Part shown: piece by piece, positions 44,729 to 54,774 of the stretch
Layout of the letters: every line of letters starts with the position of its first letter
How positions within the stretch are numbered: the first letter of the stretch is position 1
DNA from: Bog-473 sp963730395
Lineage (GTDB): Bacteria; Actinomycetota; Acidimicrobiia; Acidimicrobiales; RAAP-2
Length of the DNA stretch: 64,000 nucleotides
Direction: 5' to 3'
Assembly (NCBI GenBank): GCA_963730395.1
Contig: CAVSSK010000021.1
Coordinates: forward strand, 1-64,000
Position numbers and translations under genes: made by a program
Notes under the pieces: model-generated
Database searches by the model: none
Told to the model about the DNA's origin: nothing
Seen by the model: the letters and a program-made list of their open reading frames with translations, nothing else

Positions 44729-45885
44729 GGCCGGGCCGGCCCCAGCAGGAGCACGTCGGCGAAGAGAGCACCCGAGCCACCGTTCGAGCACAGAGCGACG
44801 GCGGCGCCGGGAACCTGGGAGGTCGGGCACTCGCCGCGGATCTGCTGCACGCCGCGGACCACACGCTGGTACTGCTGGGCCGCCATGCCGGCGTGGCTGA
44901 AGGACATGGTGCCACCGTCGGTGGTGACCGGGAGGGAGCCCCCCGGGGCGATCGCGCCGGATTCGACCATCGGGCCGCCCTCGCCTCGCGCGCAGAAACC
45001 GTAGGCCTCGAGCTGTCGGATGATCTCGAAGGAGAAGGGGTCGTAGAGCTCGGCGACGTCGACGTCCGCCGGCCCGAGCCCCGCCATGGCGAAGGCCGCC
45101 GCGGCGGCTCGGGCACCCACCCAGCCCGCGGGATCGGCGCCGGGACGGCCCGAGAAGTCCCACACGGGGGCCACGGTGTACGCCGGTCCGTAGGCGTCGC
45201 TCCCGCCGCCCAGGATCCAGACGGCACGCGGCTCGTCCTTCGCCCTGTCCGCGTGGACCAGGACGATCGCCGTGCCGCCCTCCGACGTCGTCGCGCAGTC
45301 GAGCAGGTGGAACGGCTCGGCGACGAGCGGCGAGGCCAGGATGTCCTCCGCCGTGAAGGGGCCGCGTCCGTAGTAGACCGCTTCGGGGTTGACGTGCCCG
45401 TTGTTGCGTACCACGGCGGCCGCCGTCGCCAGCTGCCGCTCGGTCGTGCCGTAGGTGATCATGTGGCGTCGTGCCATCAGGGCGAACTCGGCTGCGGTGA
45501 AGAGCCCGAACCCGGCCACGAGCTCGTTCGGAGGGGTGGTCCAGGGGGCGGCCACCGCGTGCTGCAGCACGCCCGCGCCGCCGGCCAGGGCGAGGGCGAC
45601 GCGGCTCTGGCCCGTCGTCACCAGCGCCGCCGCGTCGAGGATGGCGGCAATGCCCAGGGCACTGGGTCGACGGATGCTGGGTCCGAGGCCCAGTTCGAGG
45701 ATGGCATCGGCCGAGGCGGCCCCGACCACGGCGTCCACCTCGCCGGCGGCGATACCGGCATCGGACAGCGCGCCAAGGGCGGCCTCGAGCGCGATCGACG
45801 ACGAATCGTGCCGGCCGGGCAGTCGCCGGGCCTGCGCCGTGTTGTGGACCCCGACGATGGCGACGTCACGGAAGGGATGGCTCAT
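44725..45885 (-). CDS. Thiolase-fold aldolase, Ltp2-like (no catalytic Cys)
   Basis: A 386-residue protein of the SCP2-thiolase fold. The position of the thiolase nucleophile reads SIRRPSALGIAAILDAAAL with no Cys. ELYDPFSFEIIRQLEAYGFC keeps the Tyr-Asp-x-Phe segment seen in Ltp2-type aldolases, which use tyrosine rather than cysteine. GGTMSFSHAGMAAQQ replaces the second active-site region. With the overlapped DUF35 gene it is likely a retro-aldolase that releases a short acyl-CoA or ketone. The gene lies 13 bases downstream of the FadD3-like ligase. Confidence 0.8.
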   Translation of the reverse strand: MSHPFRDVAIVGVHNTAQARRLPGRHDSSSIALEAALGALSDAGIAAGEVDAVVGAASADAILELGLGPSIRRPSALGIAAILDAAALVTTGQSRVALALAGGAGVLQHAVAAPWTTPPNELVAGFGLFTAAEFALMARRHMITYGTTERQLATAAAVVRNNGHVNPEAVYYGRGPFTAEDILASPLVAEPFHLLDCATTSEGGTAIVLVHADRAKDEPRAVWILGGGSDAYGPAYTVAPVWDFSGRPGADPAGWVGARAAAAAFAMAGLGPADVDVAELYDPFSFEIIRQLEAYGFCARGEGGPMVESGAIAPGGSLPVTTDGGTMSFSHAGMAAQQYQRVVRGVQQIRGECPTSQVPGAAVALCSNGGSGALFADVLLLGPARP

Positions 45886-45898
45886 CGGACCGAGCAGG

Positions 45899-47456
45899 CT
45901 ATGCGTTCGGCGCGCGCAGGCGGAACCGCTGGACCTTGCCGCTCGCCGTGAGCGGGAGCTCGGTGACGAATTCGATGTGGCGCGGCACCTTGTAATTGGC
46001 CATGTGGTCGCGGCACCAGGCCACCAGCGACGCCTCGTCCACCTCCTCGTCGCCGGCTCGACGCACGACGAATGCCTGGCCGACCTCTCCGAGCCGTTCG
46101 TCGGGCACCCCCACGACGGCCACCTGGGCCACGGTCGGGTGGGTCAACATGATGCCCTCGATCTCGGCGGGGAAGGCGTTGAAGCCACCGACGATGAACA
46201 TGTCCTTCTTGCGATCGGTGATGCGCAGGTTGCCGTCGTCGTCGACGAGCCCGATGTCACCCGTGCGCAGCCAGCCCTCCTGGTCGATGGCCGCCGCGGT
46301 CGCCTCCTCGTCGGCGAAATACCCGAGCATGACGTTGAATCCCTTCACCAGGATCTCGCCCGCGCTGCCGGGTGGCAGAGTGCTCCCGCCGTCGGCGACC
46401 ACGCGGACGTGCACGCCGTCCAGCGGCTTGCCCACCGTGGTGGCGATCACTTCGGGCGGATCGTCGTGGCGGCACATGCTCACCGTGCCGGTCGTCTCGG
46501 TCAGCCCGTACCCCGTGACCACCGTGGCGATCTTCAGGTCCTCCCGCATGCGCCGGACGACCTCCACCGGCACCGTCGCGGCGCCGGTCACCGAGAGGCG
46601 CAGGGTCGACAGGTCGTACCGGGATCGATCGGGGTGCTCGAGCATCGACTGGAACACCGTCGGGGGACCGGGCAGCACGCTGATCCGCTCGGCGCTGACG
46701 CGCTCCATCACGACGGCCGGTTCGAAGACGGCGTGGGGCAGGATCGTGGCGCCCTTGAGCACGCAGGCCAGGACGGCTGACTTGAGCCCCGCGGTGTGGA
46801 AGAACGGATAGACGCAGAGGTACCGGTCTCCCTGGTGCAAGCCGACCGCGTCGCTCCAGGCCTCGTAGGTGCGCACGCTCGGCCCGTGGGCCAGCATCGC
46901 CCCCTTCGGTGCGCCAGTGGTCCCCGACGTGAAGATGATGTCGGCCAGGTCCTCTGCCCGGACCCTGGGCAGGGAGCCCTCACCGTTGGTGCCACCGGCG
47001 CGTGCGAAGAAGTCGTCCCATGGGACGGCGCCGTCGCCGCGCCGGGCCGTCGAGCACCACGGTCTCCCGCAGATCGGGGAGCTCACCGACATCGTCGAGG
47101 AGCCCGACCAGGTCCGTCCCGAGCACGTCGGTGCTGGCGCAGAGCAGCCTGGCCTGGGAGCGACGCAGGACGTGGGCCGCCTCCATGCCCTTGAAGCGGG
47201 TGTTCACGGGCACGAGGACGGCTCCGGCCAGATAGACGCCGAAGCTCGTGGCGATCCAGCGCGCGCTGTTGGGCGCCCACAATGCCACCCTGTCTCCGGG
47301 CCCGATGCCGGAGGCAACGAGGCAATGGGCGACCCGCCTGGCCTCGTCGAGCAGCTGCTCGAACGACCAGCGGGTGTCGCCATCGACCACCGCCTCGTCG
47401 CCGCCGAAGGTGGCCGCTGCGCGCTCGAGCGCCTCCGGGATGGACGCGTGGCTCAT
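45899..47456 (-). CDS. FadD3-like acyl-CoA synthetase (one frameshift)
   Basis: AMP-forming ligase of about 519 residues when joined. N-terminal frame from ATG 47456: WAPNSARWIATSFGVYLAGA, VLVPVNTRFKGMEAAHVL. It breaks near 47032-47042, where one extra base follows DGPAR. The second frame has IIFTSGTTGAPKGAMLAH, RYLCVYPFFHTAGLKSAVLA, TGYGLTETTG, WLRTGDIGLVDDDGNLRITDRKKDM and TASGKVQRFRLR. The order and text are strikingly like mycobacterial FadD3, the ligase for the C/D-ring propionate left after steroid side-chain and A/B-ring loss. That is remembered similarity; substrate needs testing. Overlaps the CaiB stop by four bases. Confidence 0.82.
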
Positions 47457-48691
47457 GCCACGACGCCGTCTGCCCGCAATTTCGCGATGTCGTCCGCGGC
47501 GAGGCCCAGTTCTGCCGTAAGCACCTGATCGGTGTCCTCGCCGACCCAGGGCACCCGGGTGTCCTGGGTCCCGGGTGCGGTGTGGATCCGCACGGGGTTG
47601 CCCGGGAGGAGGACCGGCGGCTCGACCCCGTCGGGACGGGCGATGCCCACCAGCATGTGGTGCGCCACGACGTGGGGATCGGTCGGCAGTTCGTCGTCAC
47701 GCAGGCACGGCCCGGCGGCGATGCCGGCGGTGCCCAACGCCGCGCATGCCTCCTCCCGAGTCCTGTCGGACGCCCATCCCTCGATCGCCGGCCGCAGGAT
47801 GTCTTCCATATGGTCCAGCCAGCCCTGGCGGCTGGCCAGCCGGGGGTCCGACGTCCACTCCGGACAGCCCACGATCTCGGCCAGACGCTCGAAGTGGTGC
47901 TCCCGCCCGACCTGGACGATGAACCAGCCGTCACTCGCCCGGAAGCCGTGGTTGATCAACGGCCCGGTGTCACCGTTCTTGAGGCCCATCGACCAGAAGT
48001 TGGCCACGATGTCGGTCATGGCCATCACGGAGTCGAACATGGCCACGTCGACGTACTGCGGCTGGCCGGTCCGGTCGCGCTCACGCAGGGCGGCCAAGAT
48101 GCCCACGGTGGCGAACAATGCCGCACCGATGTCGCCCAGGCCACCGACCGGGGAGACCAGCGGTGGGTCGTCCCCCAGGCGCTTCATCTCGTAGATGCCC
48201 GACATCGCCTCCACGATCGGGGCGAAGGCGGGGCGATCCCGGTAGGGCGACGTCGTCACGTTGCCGAAGCCCGAAATCGATGCGTAGACACAGCGTGCAT
48301 GGGCCCGCACGAGATCCTGAAAACCCAGGCCGAGCCGCTCCATGGTGCCGGCCCGGAAGTTCTCCGCCACCACGTCGAATCGAGGTGCCATGTCAAGGAC
48401 GAGCTGTCGACCCCTGGGATCCTTGAGGTCGATGCAGATGCTCCGCTTGCCGAGGTTGTTGCGCAGGAAGGTGGCGCCCAGACCACGACCCTCGGGGTCG
48501 GGGACCGACGGCTGAGAGGCGCGACCCAACTCCCCACCCGGCGGTTCGACTTTCACCACGTCGGCCCCGAGGCGGCCCATGAGCTGCGTGGCAAACGGGA
48601 GGGCCTGCATCTGCTCGAGGGCGAGGATGCGGACTCCGGCCAAGGGGCCACGGGGCCGCCGGTCCGAGGGCTCAGCGACCACATCGACCAT
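47453..48691 (-). CDS. CaiB/BaiF family III CoA-transferase
   Basis: A 412-residue single-domain CoA-transferase that moves CoA between carboxylic acids through an aspartyl-CoA thioester. ATG 48691. Motifs: LAGVRILALEQMQALPFATQLMGRLGADVVKVEPPGG, FLRNNLGKRSICIDLK and the catalytic Asp in SPVGGLGDIGAALFA. It heads a four-gene minus-strand operon with FadD3-like ligase, Ltp2-like protein and DUF35, all overlapped or nearly so. A palindromic operator lies two bases before the start codon, and no ribosome site is evident, so the message may be leaderless or very short-leadered. Confidence 0.88.
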   Translation of the reverse strand: MVDVVAEPSDRRPRGPLAGVRILALEQMQALPFATQLMGRLGADVVKVEPPGGELGRASQPSVPDPEGRGLGATFLRNNLGKRSICIDLKDPRGRQLVLDMAPRFDVVAENFRAGTMERLGLGFQDLVRAHARCVYASISGFGNVTTSPYRDRPAFAPIVEAMSGIYEMKRLGDDPPLVSPVGGLGDIGAALFATVGILAALRERDRTGQPQYVDVAMFDSVMAMTDIVANFWSMGLKNGDTGPLINHGFRASDGWFIVQVGREHHFERLAEIVGCPEWTSDPRLASRQGWLDHMEDILRPAIEGWASDRTREEACAALGTAGIAAGPCLRDDELPTDPHVVAHHMLVGIARPDGVEPPVLLPGNPVRIHTAPGTQDTRVPWVGEDTDQVLTAELGLAADDIAKLRADGVVA

Positions 48692-48693
48692 AT

Positions 48694-48710
48694 TTGGATA
48701 TCATATCTAA
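48694..48710. promoter_or_regulatory. 17-bp palindromic operator before the CaiB operon
   Basis: TTGGATATCATATCTAA, symmetrical in seven of eight base pairs. It lies directly before the minus-strand start at 48691 and 186 bases before the plus-strand hydratase. Shares TCATATCTA with the 43292-43312 repeat. Probably a TetR-type operator. Confidence 0.55.
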
Positions 48711-48895
48711 TCGAAAGGCCGGGTCATCCGGGGTGGCGCACGCCACCACGACCTGTGCACAAGTCGAAAGTGAGAGAAGCGTCACGTGGCCGGAGCACTG
48801 CATCTCGAGGTGGACGACGCGGGCCGCCCGAGTCGAGGACCCGGTCCCTCGGTACCGGGGCAGTTGACCATGCATTGGCCCGGTCGGCATTGGCA

Positions 48896-49660
48896 ATGAG
48901 CAGCGACGGCACCGCGCTGGTGCGGTCCGAGACCGTGGACGGCATCACGACGCTGATCCTCGATGATCCCGCTCGCCGGAACGCGTTGTCCTGGGACATG
49001 GTGCGGACTCTCCGTGACGCCGTCGAAGCCGCGGCTGAGTCGGGCTGTCGCGCCCTGATCCTGCGGAGCACGCCGCCCGTGTTCTGCGCCGGAGGGTCGG
49101 TCGACGACCTGCTCCATCCGAAGGCACCGCTGGCCGAGATGTACGGCGCCTTCCGCGCCCTCGACCGTGCCGGCGTACCCACCGTGGCGGTCGTCGACGG
49201 CGCCGCCGTCGGTGCCGGCATCAACCTGGTGCTCTCCTGCGACATCGCCCTGTGCAGCCCCGAGTCCCGATTCGATGTCCGCTTTCTCGACGTCGGGATC
49301 CATCCCGGCGGAGGGCAGCTCTGGCGGCTCCGCCGATCGCTCGGCGCGCAGGGCGTTGCCGCGATGACCCTGTTCGGCGAGGTGATCACGGGCGAGCAGG
49401 CTGCCCACCTCGGACTCGTCTGGCGCTGTCTTCCATCTCGCGAGCTCCGCGACGAGGCGATACGGCTCGCCGGGCGGGCTGCGGCGCACGACCCCGAGCT
49501 CGTCGCCAAGGTCAAGGCGACCCTGCACGCGGTCGATGGCGTCGACGACGCAGAGACTGCGATCGCACTCGAGGGGGAAGCACAACAATGGTCCATGGAG
49601 CGTCCGCAGTTCGAGGCGGCCCTCCGCGAGTTGCGGGAGCGGCTGGGCCGCGACGCATGA
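48896..49660 (+). CDS. Enoyl-CoA hydratase/isomerase family protein
   Basis: A 254-residue crotonase from ATG 48896 (an upstream in-frame extension is shadow). It has DDPARRNALSWDM, VFCAGGSVDDLL, GAAVGAGINLVLSCDIAL and FDVRFLDVGIHPGGG. The second oxyanion segment is VGAGIN rather than the common GGG. HPGGGQLWRLRRSLG lacks a Glu at the usual catalytic spot, so the reaction may be other than hydration. It begins a plus-strand group with two ligases and another crotonase. Confidence 0.83.
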   Translation: MSSDGTALVRSETVDGITTLILDDPARRNALSWDMVRTLRDAVEAAAESGCRALILRSTPPVFCAGGSVDDLLHPKAPLAEMYGAFRALDRAGVPTVAVVDGAAVGAGINLVLSCDIALCSPESRFDVRFLDVGIHPGGGQLWRLRRSLGAQGVAAMTLFGEVITGEQAAHLGLVWRCLPSRELRDEAIRLAGRAAAHDPELVAKVKATLHAVDGVDDAETAIALEGEAQQWSMERPQFEAALRELRERLGRDA

Positions 49661-49691
49661 GAACGCCGCACGTCAGACCGAGGAGAGCGCA

Positions 49692-51362
49692 TTGAAGAAG
49701 ATGGCGGATGCCTGGCTGGCCCGGGCTGAAAGCCCCGACCCCGGGCTGCGCTTCGAGACCACCGAGTGGACCTGGGCGGAGGTCGTCGACGCCGCGGCGC
49801 GTCGAGCGGCCCGGTGGGCGCAGCTCCGACAAGACGGACCGCCACACGTCGCGATCCTCCTCGACAACGTGCCCGAGCACGTCTGGTGGCTCGGGGCCTG
49901 CGCGCTGTCGGGCGCCGTGGTCGTGGGAGCCAATCCCACGCACCCCGGTCCCGCGTTGGCCGAGGAGCTCGCGCACACGCGCTGCCAACTCCTGGTCACC
50001 GATGCTGCGCATTTGCCGCTCGTCTCCGGTCTCGACCTGGGTCCTGGGATCGGAGTGGCCGTCGCCGACAACCCGCGGGTCGTTCTCGTCGACGGGGACA
50101 ACGTGGGCGATCTGCCTCCGGCGTCGCTGCCCCTGGCGGACGAGCTCGACCCCGCCACCCTCGGGTACCTGATCTTCACCTCAGGGACCTCGGGGGCTCC
50201 GAAAGCCTGCCGGTGCACGCAAGGTCGCATGGCGTTCATCGGGGCTTCGCTGGCCCAGCGCTACGCGTTCGACTCGTCCACCTGCTGCTATCTCGCCATG
50301 CCGCTCTTCCATTCGAATGCCCTCATGGCCGGTTGGGCACCCGCGGTAGTCAGCGGCGCCACCATGGCGTTGCCCAGTGGTGGTCGCTTCTCCGCCTCGG
50401 GTTTCCTCCCCGATGTCCGGCGACACGGTGTCACGTACTGGAATTACGTCGGGCGGCCTCTCTCGTACGTGCTCGCAACCGAAGCGCGTCCTGACGATGC
50501 GGACAACCCGCTCCGAGACGTCTTCGGCAACGAGGCTGCACCGGGAGACGTCGCACGCTTCGCTCAGCGTTTCGGTTGCACCGTGGCGGACAGTTACGGC
50601 TCCACTGAAGGCGGTGTCGCCGTGTCCCGTACTGCCGACACCCCCGAGGGCGCGCTCGGTCCGGCACCCGACGGCGTCTTGGTGCTCGGGGACGGTGGCC
50701 GAGAGTGCGCACTGGCCGAATTCGATGCCAACGGCGTGCTCCTCAATGCCGTCGAGGCGATCGGGGAGTTGGTCACGGCCGCGCCGGTCATGTTCGAGGG
50801 CTACTGGGAGAGCCGGGACGCCGAGGAAGCACGCGTCCGGGACGGGTACTACTGGACAGGCGACCTCGTCTACCGCGATGCGAAGGGGTACCTGTGGTTT
50901 GCCGGCCGCGGGGACGACTGGTTGCGGGTCGACGGCGAGAACTTCGCCGCTGCGCCTGTGGCCCGCGTCGTCGAACGCCACCCCGACGTCGTCATGGCTG
51001 CGGTCTACGCCGTCCCCGACCCGACGGTGGGCGACCAGGTCATGGCGGCGATCCAGCTGCGGCCCGGGGCCGTCTTCGACGGCCGTGCCTTCGGTGCGTT
51101 CCTGGCCGGCCAGAGCGATCTCGGTCGCAAGTGGGTGCCTCGTTACCTGCGGGTCTCCATGTCCTTGCCGACGACGGCGACGGCCAAGATCCTCGTGCGC
51201 CAACTCCGGACCGAAGGGCTGAACTGCGGGGACACTGTGTTCGAACGCAGTTCCACGACAGGCCTCTCGTATGAGCCCTTCGTGCAGTCGGGCAAGAGTA
51301 ATGAGCTCCCACGAGGTGATCCGATGAGGCGCGTGTTGCGTGAGGAGCTTGCGCCCTCATGA
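49692..51362 (+). CDS. Acyl-CoA synthetase, AMP-forming
   Basis: A 556-residue ligase. TTG 49692 is favoured because AGGAGAG lies just before it; ATG 49701 is the alternative. Motifs: LIFTSGTSGAPKACRCTQGR (P-loop), DSYGSTEGG, YWESRDAEEARVRDGYYWTGDLVYRDAKGYLWFAGR, TTATAKILVRQLR near the catalytic Lys. An unusual C-terminal tail of about 45 residues follows. FadD17-like by overall feel. Its stop overlaps the next ligase start (ATGA). Two consecutive ligases imply two acid substrates or a heteromer. Confidence 0.85.
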   Translation: MKKMADAWLARAESPDPGLRFETTEWTWAEVVDAAARRAARWAQLRQDGPPHVAILLDNVPEHVWWLGACALSGAVVVGANPTHPGPALAEELAHTRCQLLVTDAAHLPLVSGLDLGPGIGVAVADNPRVVLVDGDNVGDLPPASLPLADELDPATLGYLIFTSGTSGAPKACRCTQGRMAFIGASLAQRYAFDSSTCCYLAMPLFHSNALMAGWAPAVVSGATMALPSGGRFSASGFLPDVRRHGVTYWNYVGRPLSYVLATEARPDDADNPLRDVFGNEAAPGDVARFAQRFGCTVADSYGSTEGGVAVSRTADTPEGALGPAPDGVLVLGDGGRECALAEFDANGVLLNAVEAIGELVTAAPVMFEGYWESRDAEEARVRDGYYWTGDLVYRDAKGYLWFAGRGDDWLRVDGENFAAAPVARVVERHPDVVMAAVYAVPDPTVGDQVMAAIQLRPGAVFDGRAFGAFLAGQSDLGRKWVPRYLRVSMSLPTTATAKILVRQLRTEGLNCGDTVFERSSTTGLSYEPFVQSGKSNELPRGDPMRRVLREELAPS

Positions 51363-52895
51363 GCGGAAGTCTCGTCGAGCTGGTCGACCGGAGGGCTGCC
51401 GACACACCGGACCTGATCCTTCTCGTCGACGAACAAGGCAGTCGCATGACCTGTTCGGGGTTCGCCTCGGGAGACGGTACGGGTGGCGGAGCGGCTCGCC
51501 ACCGCCGGGGTCGGGGAAGGTGTGCTCGTCTCGTGGGTGCTGCCGACGGCCATCGAGACCCTCGTGGTCATGGTCGCGCTGGCCCGTCTGGGCGCCGTGC
51601 AGAATCCGATCATTCCCATGTATCGGGAGCGCGAGATCGGACACATCCTCGACGAGGCGGGCGTGGACGCCATGATCGTCGTTCCCGAGTGGCGCGGCAT
51701 CGATTTCTTGTCCATGTGCACCAGCCTGGCCGCGTCGCGCGGCGACCTGCCGGTCCTCTCGTTCCCCGCCCTGATGGACCCAGAAGCACACGCACCGTTG
51801 CCCGTCCTCGGCGAGTGCCGAGACCATCGGCGCGTGTCACCGGCGCAGTGGCTCTTCTACACATCGGGCACCTCGGGGTTCCCGAAGGGCTGCCGGCATA
51901 CGGACGGCACCCTGGGCGCCGCCGCAGCCGGGATGGTCGACCACCTCGCGATGACGCAGCGGGACCGGAGCGGCCTCGCCTTCCCGATTGCGCACGTCGG
52001 AGGCGCCATCAACCTGATGGCCAGCCTGCTCTCCGGGGCCGCCCTCGTTCTGATCGAGCACTTCGAGGCCGTCTCCTCTTCGGCCGTGATGGCCCGGGAG
52101 GGCGTGACGATGGCCGGATCGGGAACGGCGTTCCATCTGGCCTACCTCGAGGTACAGGCGAGGCACTCCGCAGAACCACTCTTCCCGGCGCTGCGGTGTT
52201 GCCCCGGTGGTGGTGCGCCCAAGCCGGCCGGGCTGCATGAGCGGGTGAAGCGGGAGCTCGGCGGTGCCGGCATCGTCTCGTCGTGGGGCCTGACCGAGGC
52301 GCCGGTCCTCACGATGGGTCGGACCACCGATCCCGATCTCAAGCTCTCGGAGACCGAGGGGACGCCACTTCCGGGAGTGCACCTGCGTGTCGTCGGTCCG
52401 GACGACCGTCCCTGCTTGCCTGGAGAACAGGGGGAACTGCGCGTCCGCGCTCCGCAGCAGATGCTCGGGTACGTGGATTCCTCACTGGACGCCGAAGTCT
52501 TCGACACGTCGGGGTACCTGCGTACCGGCGACCTCGGGCGTGTCGACGACGACGGGTACGTCCGGATCACGGGGCGACTCAAGGACGTCGTGATCCGCAA
52601 GGGCGAGAACGTCGCCACCGCCGAGGTGGAGGAACTGCTTCGCTCCCATCCGGACGTCGCGGACGCCGCGGTGATCGGCCTCCCCGACGACGTCGCAGGC
52701 GAGCGGGTGTGTGCCGTCGTGGAGCTCGTACCGGGGGCAGCACCCATCGACGTGACAACCGCCGGCGCCTTCCTCGACGGGAAGGGCCTGCGGCCCGTGG
52801 CGTGGCCTGAGCAGGTCGAGATCGTCGCGGCGCTGCCACGGACCGTTGCCGGGAAGATCGACAAGGCGCGATTGCGAGAGTCGTATGCCGGCTGA
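51359..52895 (+). CDS. Acyl-CoA synthetase, AMP-forming (one frameshift)
   Basis: About 512 residues when joined. The short first frame (MSGSLVELVDRRAADTPDLILLVDEQGSRMT split across positions 1-31) breaks between 51450 and 51468, one extra base before RETVRVAERLATAG. The second frame has LFYTSGTSGFPKGCRHTDG, SSWGLTEAPVLT, YLRTGDLGRVDDDGYVRITGRLKD and TVAGKIDKARLRE. It also keeps GENVATAEVEELL. Co-translated with the upstream ligase. CoA-ligase family certain; substrate unknown. Confidence 0.82.
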
Positions 52896-52982
52896 CACGT
52901 GGCGCGTTTGGCGACCGTCTGCGCCGGTCGTCCCCAGCGCAGCCCGACGGACGCAATCCGGGTAATCAGAGGAGGACGAATA

Positions 52983-53810
52983 GTGAGCGATGTTCACAGC
53001 CAATCGGAAGGCGAACCACTGGTCATTGTCGAGGCCGAGGGCCCTGTGCTCACGGTGACACTGAACCGGCCGGAGAAGCGGAACGCAACGAACGCAGAGG
53101 TGCTGTGCCGGCTGTTCGACGCCTGGGTGCGTCTGGACACCGACCCCTCACTTCGCGTCGGCATCCTGACCGGGAGGGGATCCACCTTCTGCGCCGGCAT
53201 GGACCTGGCGGAGATAGGTCGGCTCAACAGCGGCGCCGCCGACAACCCGTGGATCGTGCGTCTGCGAGAGGATTCCCGGGTCATCTTCGGCGCCTACCTG
53301 AAGACCTTTCGGCCGTCGAAGCCGATCATCTTGGCTGCCGAGGGCTACGTCAGAGCCGGTGGGGCGGAGATCCTCCAGGGCACCGACATCCGAGTGGCTG
53401 GGGAGAGCGCGGTCTTCGGCGTCACCGAAGTGCAGCGCGGACTCTTCCCCATGGCGGGCTCGACCGTCCGGCTCCCGCGTCAGATCGGGTACGCCGTCGC
53501 GGCGGAGATGCTGCTGACCGGAGAGGACATCAGCGCCCAGCGGGCGCACCAGCTGGGTCTCATCAACCACGTGGTACCCGATGGAGCGGCCTTGAACCGT
53601 GCTCGGGAGATCGCAGAACGGATCGCGGCCAATGGGCCGCTCGCCGTGGCCGCCATCCTGGAGACGATTCGTGAGACCGAGGCGATGCCTGAAACCGAGG
53701 CCTTTGCCATCGACAGCCGGCTGGGAATTCAGGTCATGAGATCGAACGACGCCGCCGAGGGGCCAAGAGCTTTTCTGGAGAAGCGAGCACCAAAGTTCAC
53801 CGGTACCTGA
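52983..53810 (+). CDS. Enoyl-CoA hydratase/isomerase family protein
   Basis: A 275-residue crotonase; GTG 52983 is fixed by GAGGAGG seven bases upstream. It has LNRPEKRNATNAEVL, TFCAGMDLAEIG, AEGYVRAGGAEILQGTDI (RAGG in place of the more common GGG) and FGVTEVQRGLFPMAGSTVRL with Glu in the hydratase-like position. End: AEGPRAFLEKRAPKF. Last plus-strand gene before the tetR at 53889; probably co-transcribed with the two ligases, 87 bases upstream. Confidence 0.86.
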   Translation: MSDVHSQSEGEPLVIVEAEGPVLTVTLNRPEKRNATNAEVLCRLFDAWVRLDTDPSLRVGILTGRGSTFCAGMDLAEIGRLNSGAADNPWIVRLREDSRVIFGAYLKTFRPSKPIILAAEGYVRAGGAEILQGTDIRVAGESAVFGVTEVQRGLFPMAGSTVRLPRQIGYAVAAEMLLTGEDISAQRAHQLGLINHVVPDGAALNRAREIAERIAANGPLAVAAILETIRETEAMPETEAFAIDSRLGIQVMRSNDAAEGPRAFLEKRAPKFTGT

Positions 53811-53888
53811 GAACTTCGACCATCCGGATCAAAAGGTGAGGGATCGCTGTACCGCACTCCAGCGCGCCCGGAGGGTGACCTTCGTCGC

Positions 53889-54542
53889 TCAAGGAGTTCG
53901 TTGACCCCGGCGCGCGTGAGATCGAGCCATTGCGCTCGATGGTTCCGCATTCTCGGGCTGGGGCTGCACGAGACGCAGCACCGCGTCGACCAGCTGCTCC
54001 ACCGGCCGATTGCGCAGCGCCACGGTGGGTACCAGGGTTCTGGCGATCATGGCGCCCAGCAGGATGTCGAACACGTCGTTCGGGTCGACTCCCGGATCGA
54101 CCGAGCCGACGGGTGCCGCGAGAAGGATGTCGAGAAACTGGGGCCGCGCCGACACCGCCAGCCACTCTTCGGGTGCACCGGAGCGCCCGGAGGACTGGTA
54201 GGTGGCGAGCAACCCCGGCATGGCTGCCTTCGCTTCCGGTGCGCCGAACGCCACCAGATGGGCTCGAATGAACCGGCGCAGATCGCGCCGGAGATCGCCG
54301 GTCGGACGGACGACCACCGACGAGAGACCGGGGAAGACCGCCTCTTCGATGATCTCTGTCCGCGACCGCCACCGACGGTAGATGGCCGACGCATGGACGC
54401 CGGAGGTCTCGGCGATGGCGCGGATGGTCGTGTCGTCGAACCCTCTGTCCTTGAGCAGGAGTCTGGTGGCGTCGAGCACCCGGGTGTCGATGCTCTGATC
54501 GCGCGGGCGACCGAGTTGCGCTGCGCCCTGATCCGGTGCCAT
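53889..54542 (-). CDS. TetR-family regulator
   Basis: A 217-residue TetR protein. ATG 54542 (MAPDQGAAQLGRPRDQSI) is preferred; TACCAT lies six bases upstream, a leaderless arrangement, and the longer open frame has no family sequence. HTH: LLLKDRGFDDTTIRAIAETSGVHASAIYRRWRSR split around residues 24-60, with the YRRW pattern typical of TetR regulators of the C-terminal 'TetR_C' (AcrR-like) branch. Converges with the hydratase at 52983. Targets may be the ligase group or the hydrolase at 54775. Ligand unknown. Confidence 0.84.
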   Translation of the reverse strand: MAPDQGAAQLGRPRDQSIDTRVLDATRLLLKDRGFDDTTIRAIAETSGVHASAIYRRWRSRTEIIEEAVFPGLSSVVVRPTGDLRRDLRRFIRAHLVAFGAPEAKAAMPGLLATYQSSGRSGAPEEWLAVSARPQFLDILLAAPVGSVDPGVDPNDVFDILLGAMIARTLVPTVALRNRPVEQLVDAVLRLVQPQPENAEPSSAMARSHARRGQRTP

Positions 54543-54548
54543 CCGCCC

Positions 54549-54590
54549 ATGGTAGGTCGCCCCGAGATATATAGGAAACCTTCTCCCGTA
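54549..54590 (-). promoter_or_regulatory. Promoter region of the tetR at 53889
   Basis: TACCAT (minus strand, 54549-54554) lies six bases before ATG 54542. Two further AT-rich spots, ATATATAGG (54567-54575) and GTATAAAG near 54588, lie upstream and could be -10 elements for either strand. The rest of 54543-54774 shows no supported gene. Confidence 0.4.
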
Positions 54591-54774
54591 TAAAGGGCGG
54601 CACCGATGTCGCGCTCGAGCGCATTGAGGCGGCGGCCATGGGCCTCCAGGTGCGCGCACCCGGGCGGCAAGGGTCAAGACCCGTAAGGATCACTTCAGGT
54701 CAAGGATGAGCTGGAGGGACCGAGTCCGTGAGCGTCCAAGTCCGGTGGCGAGGACCGGACTGGTCGTCGCTCGG

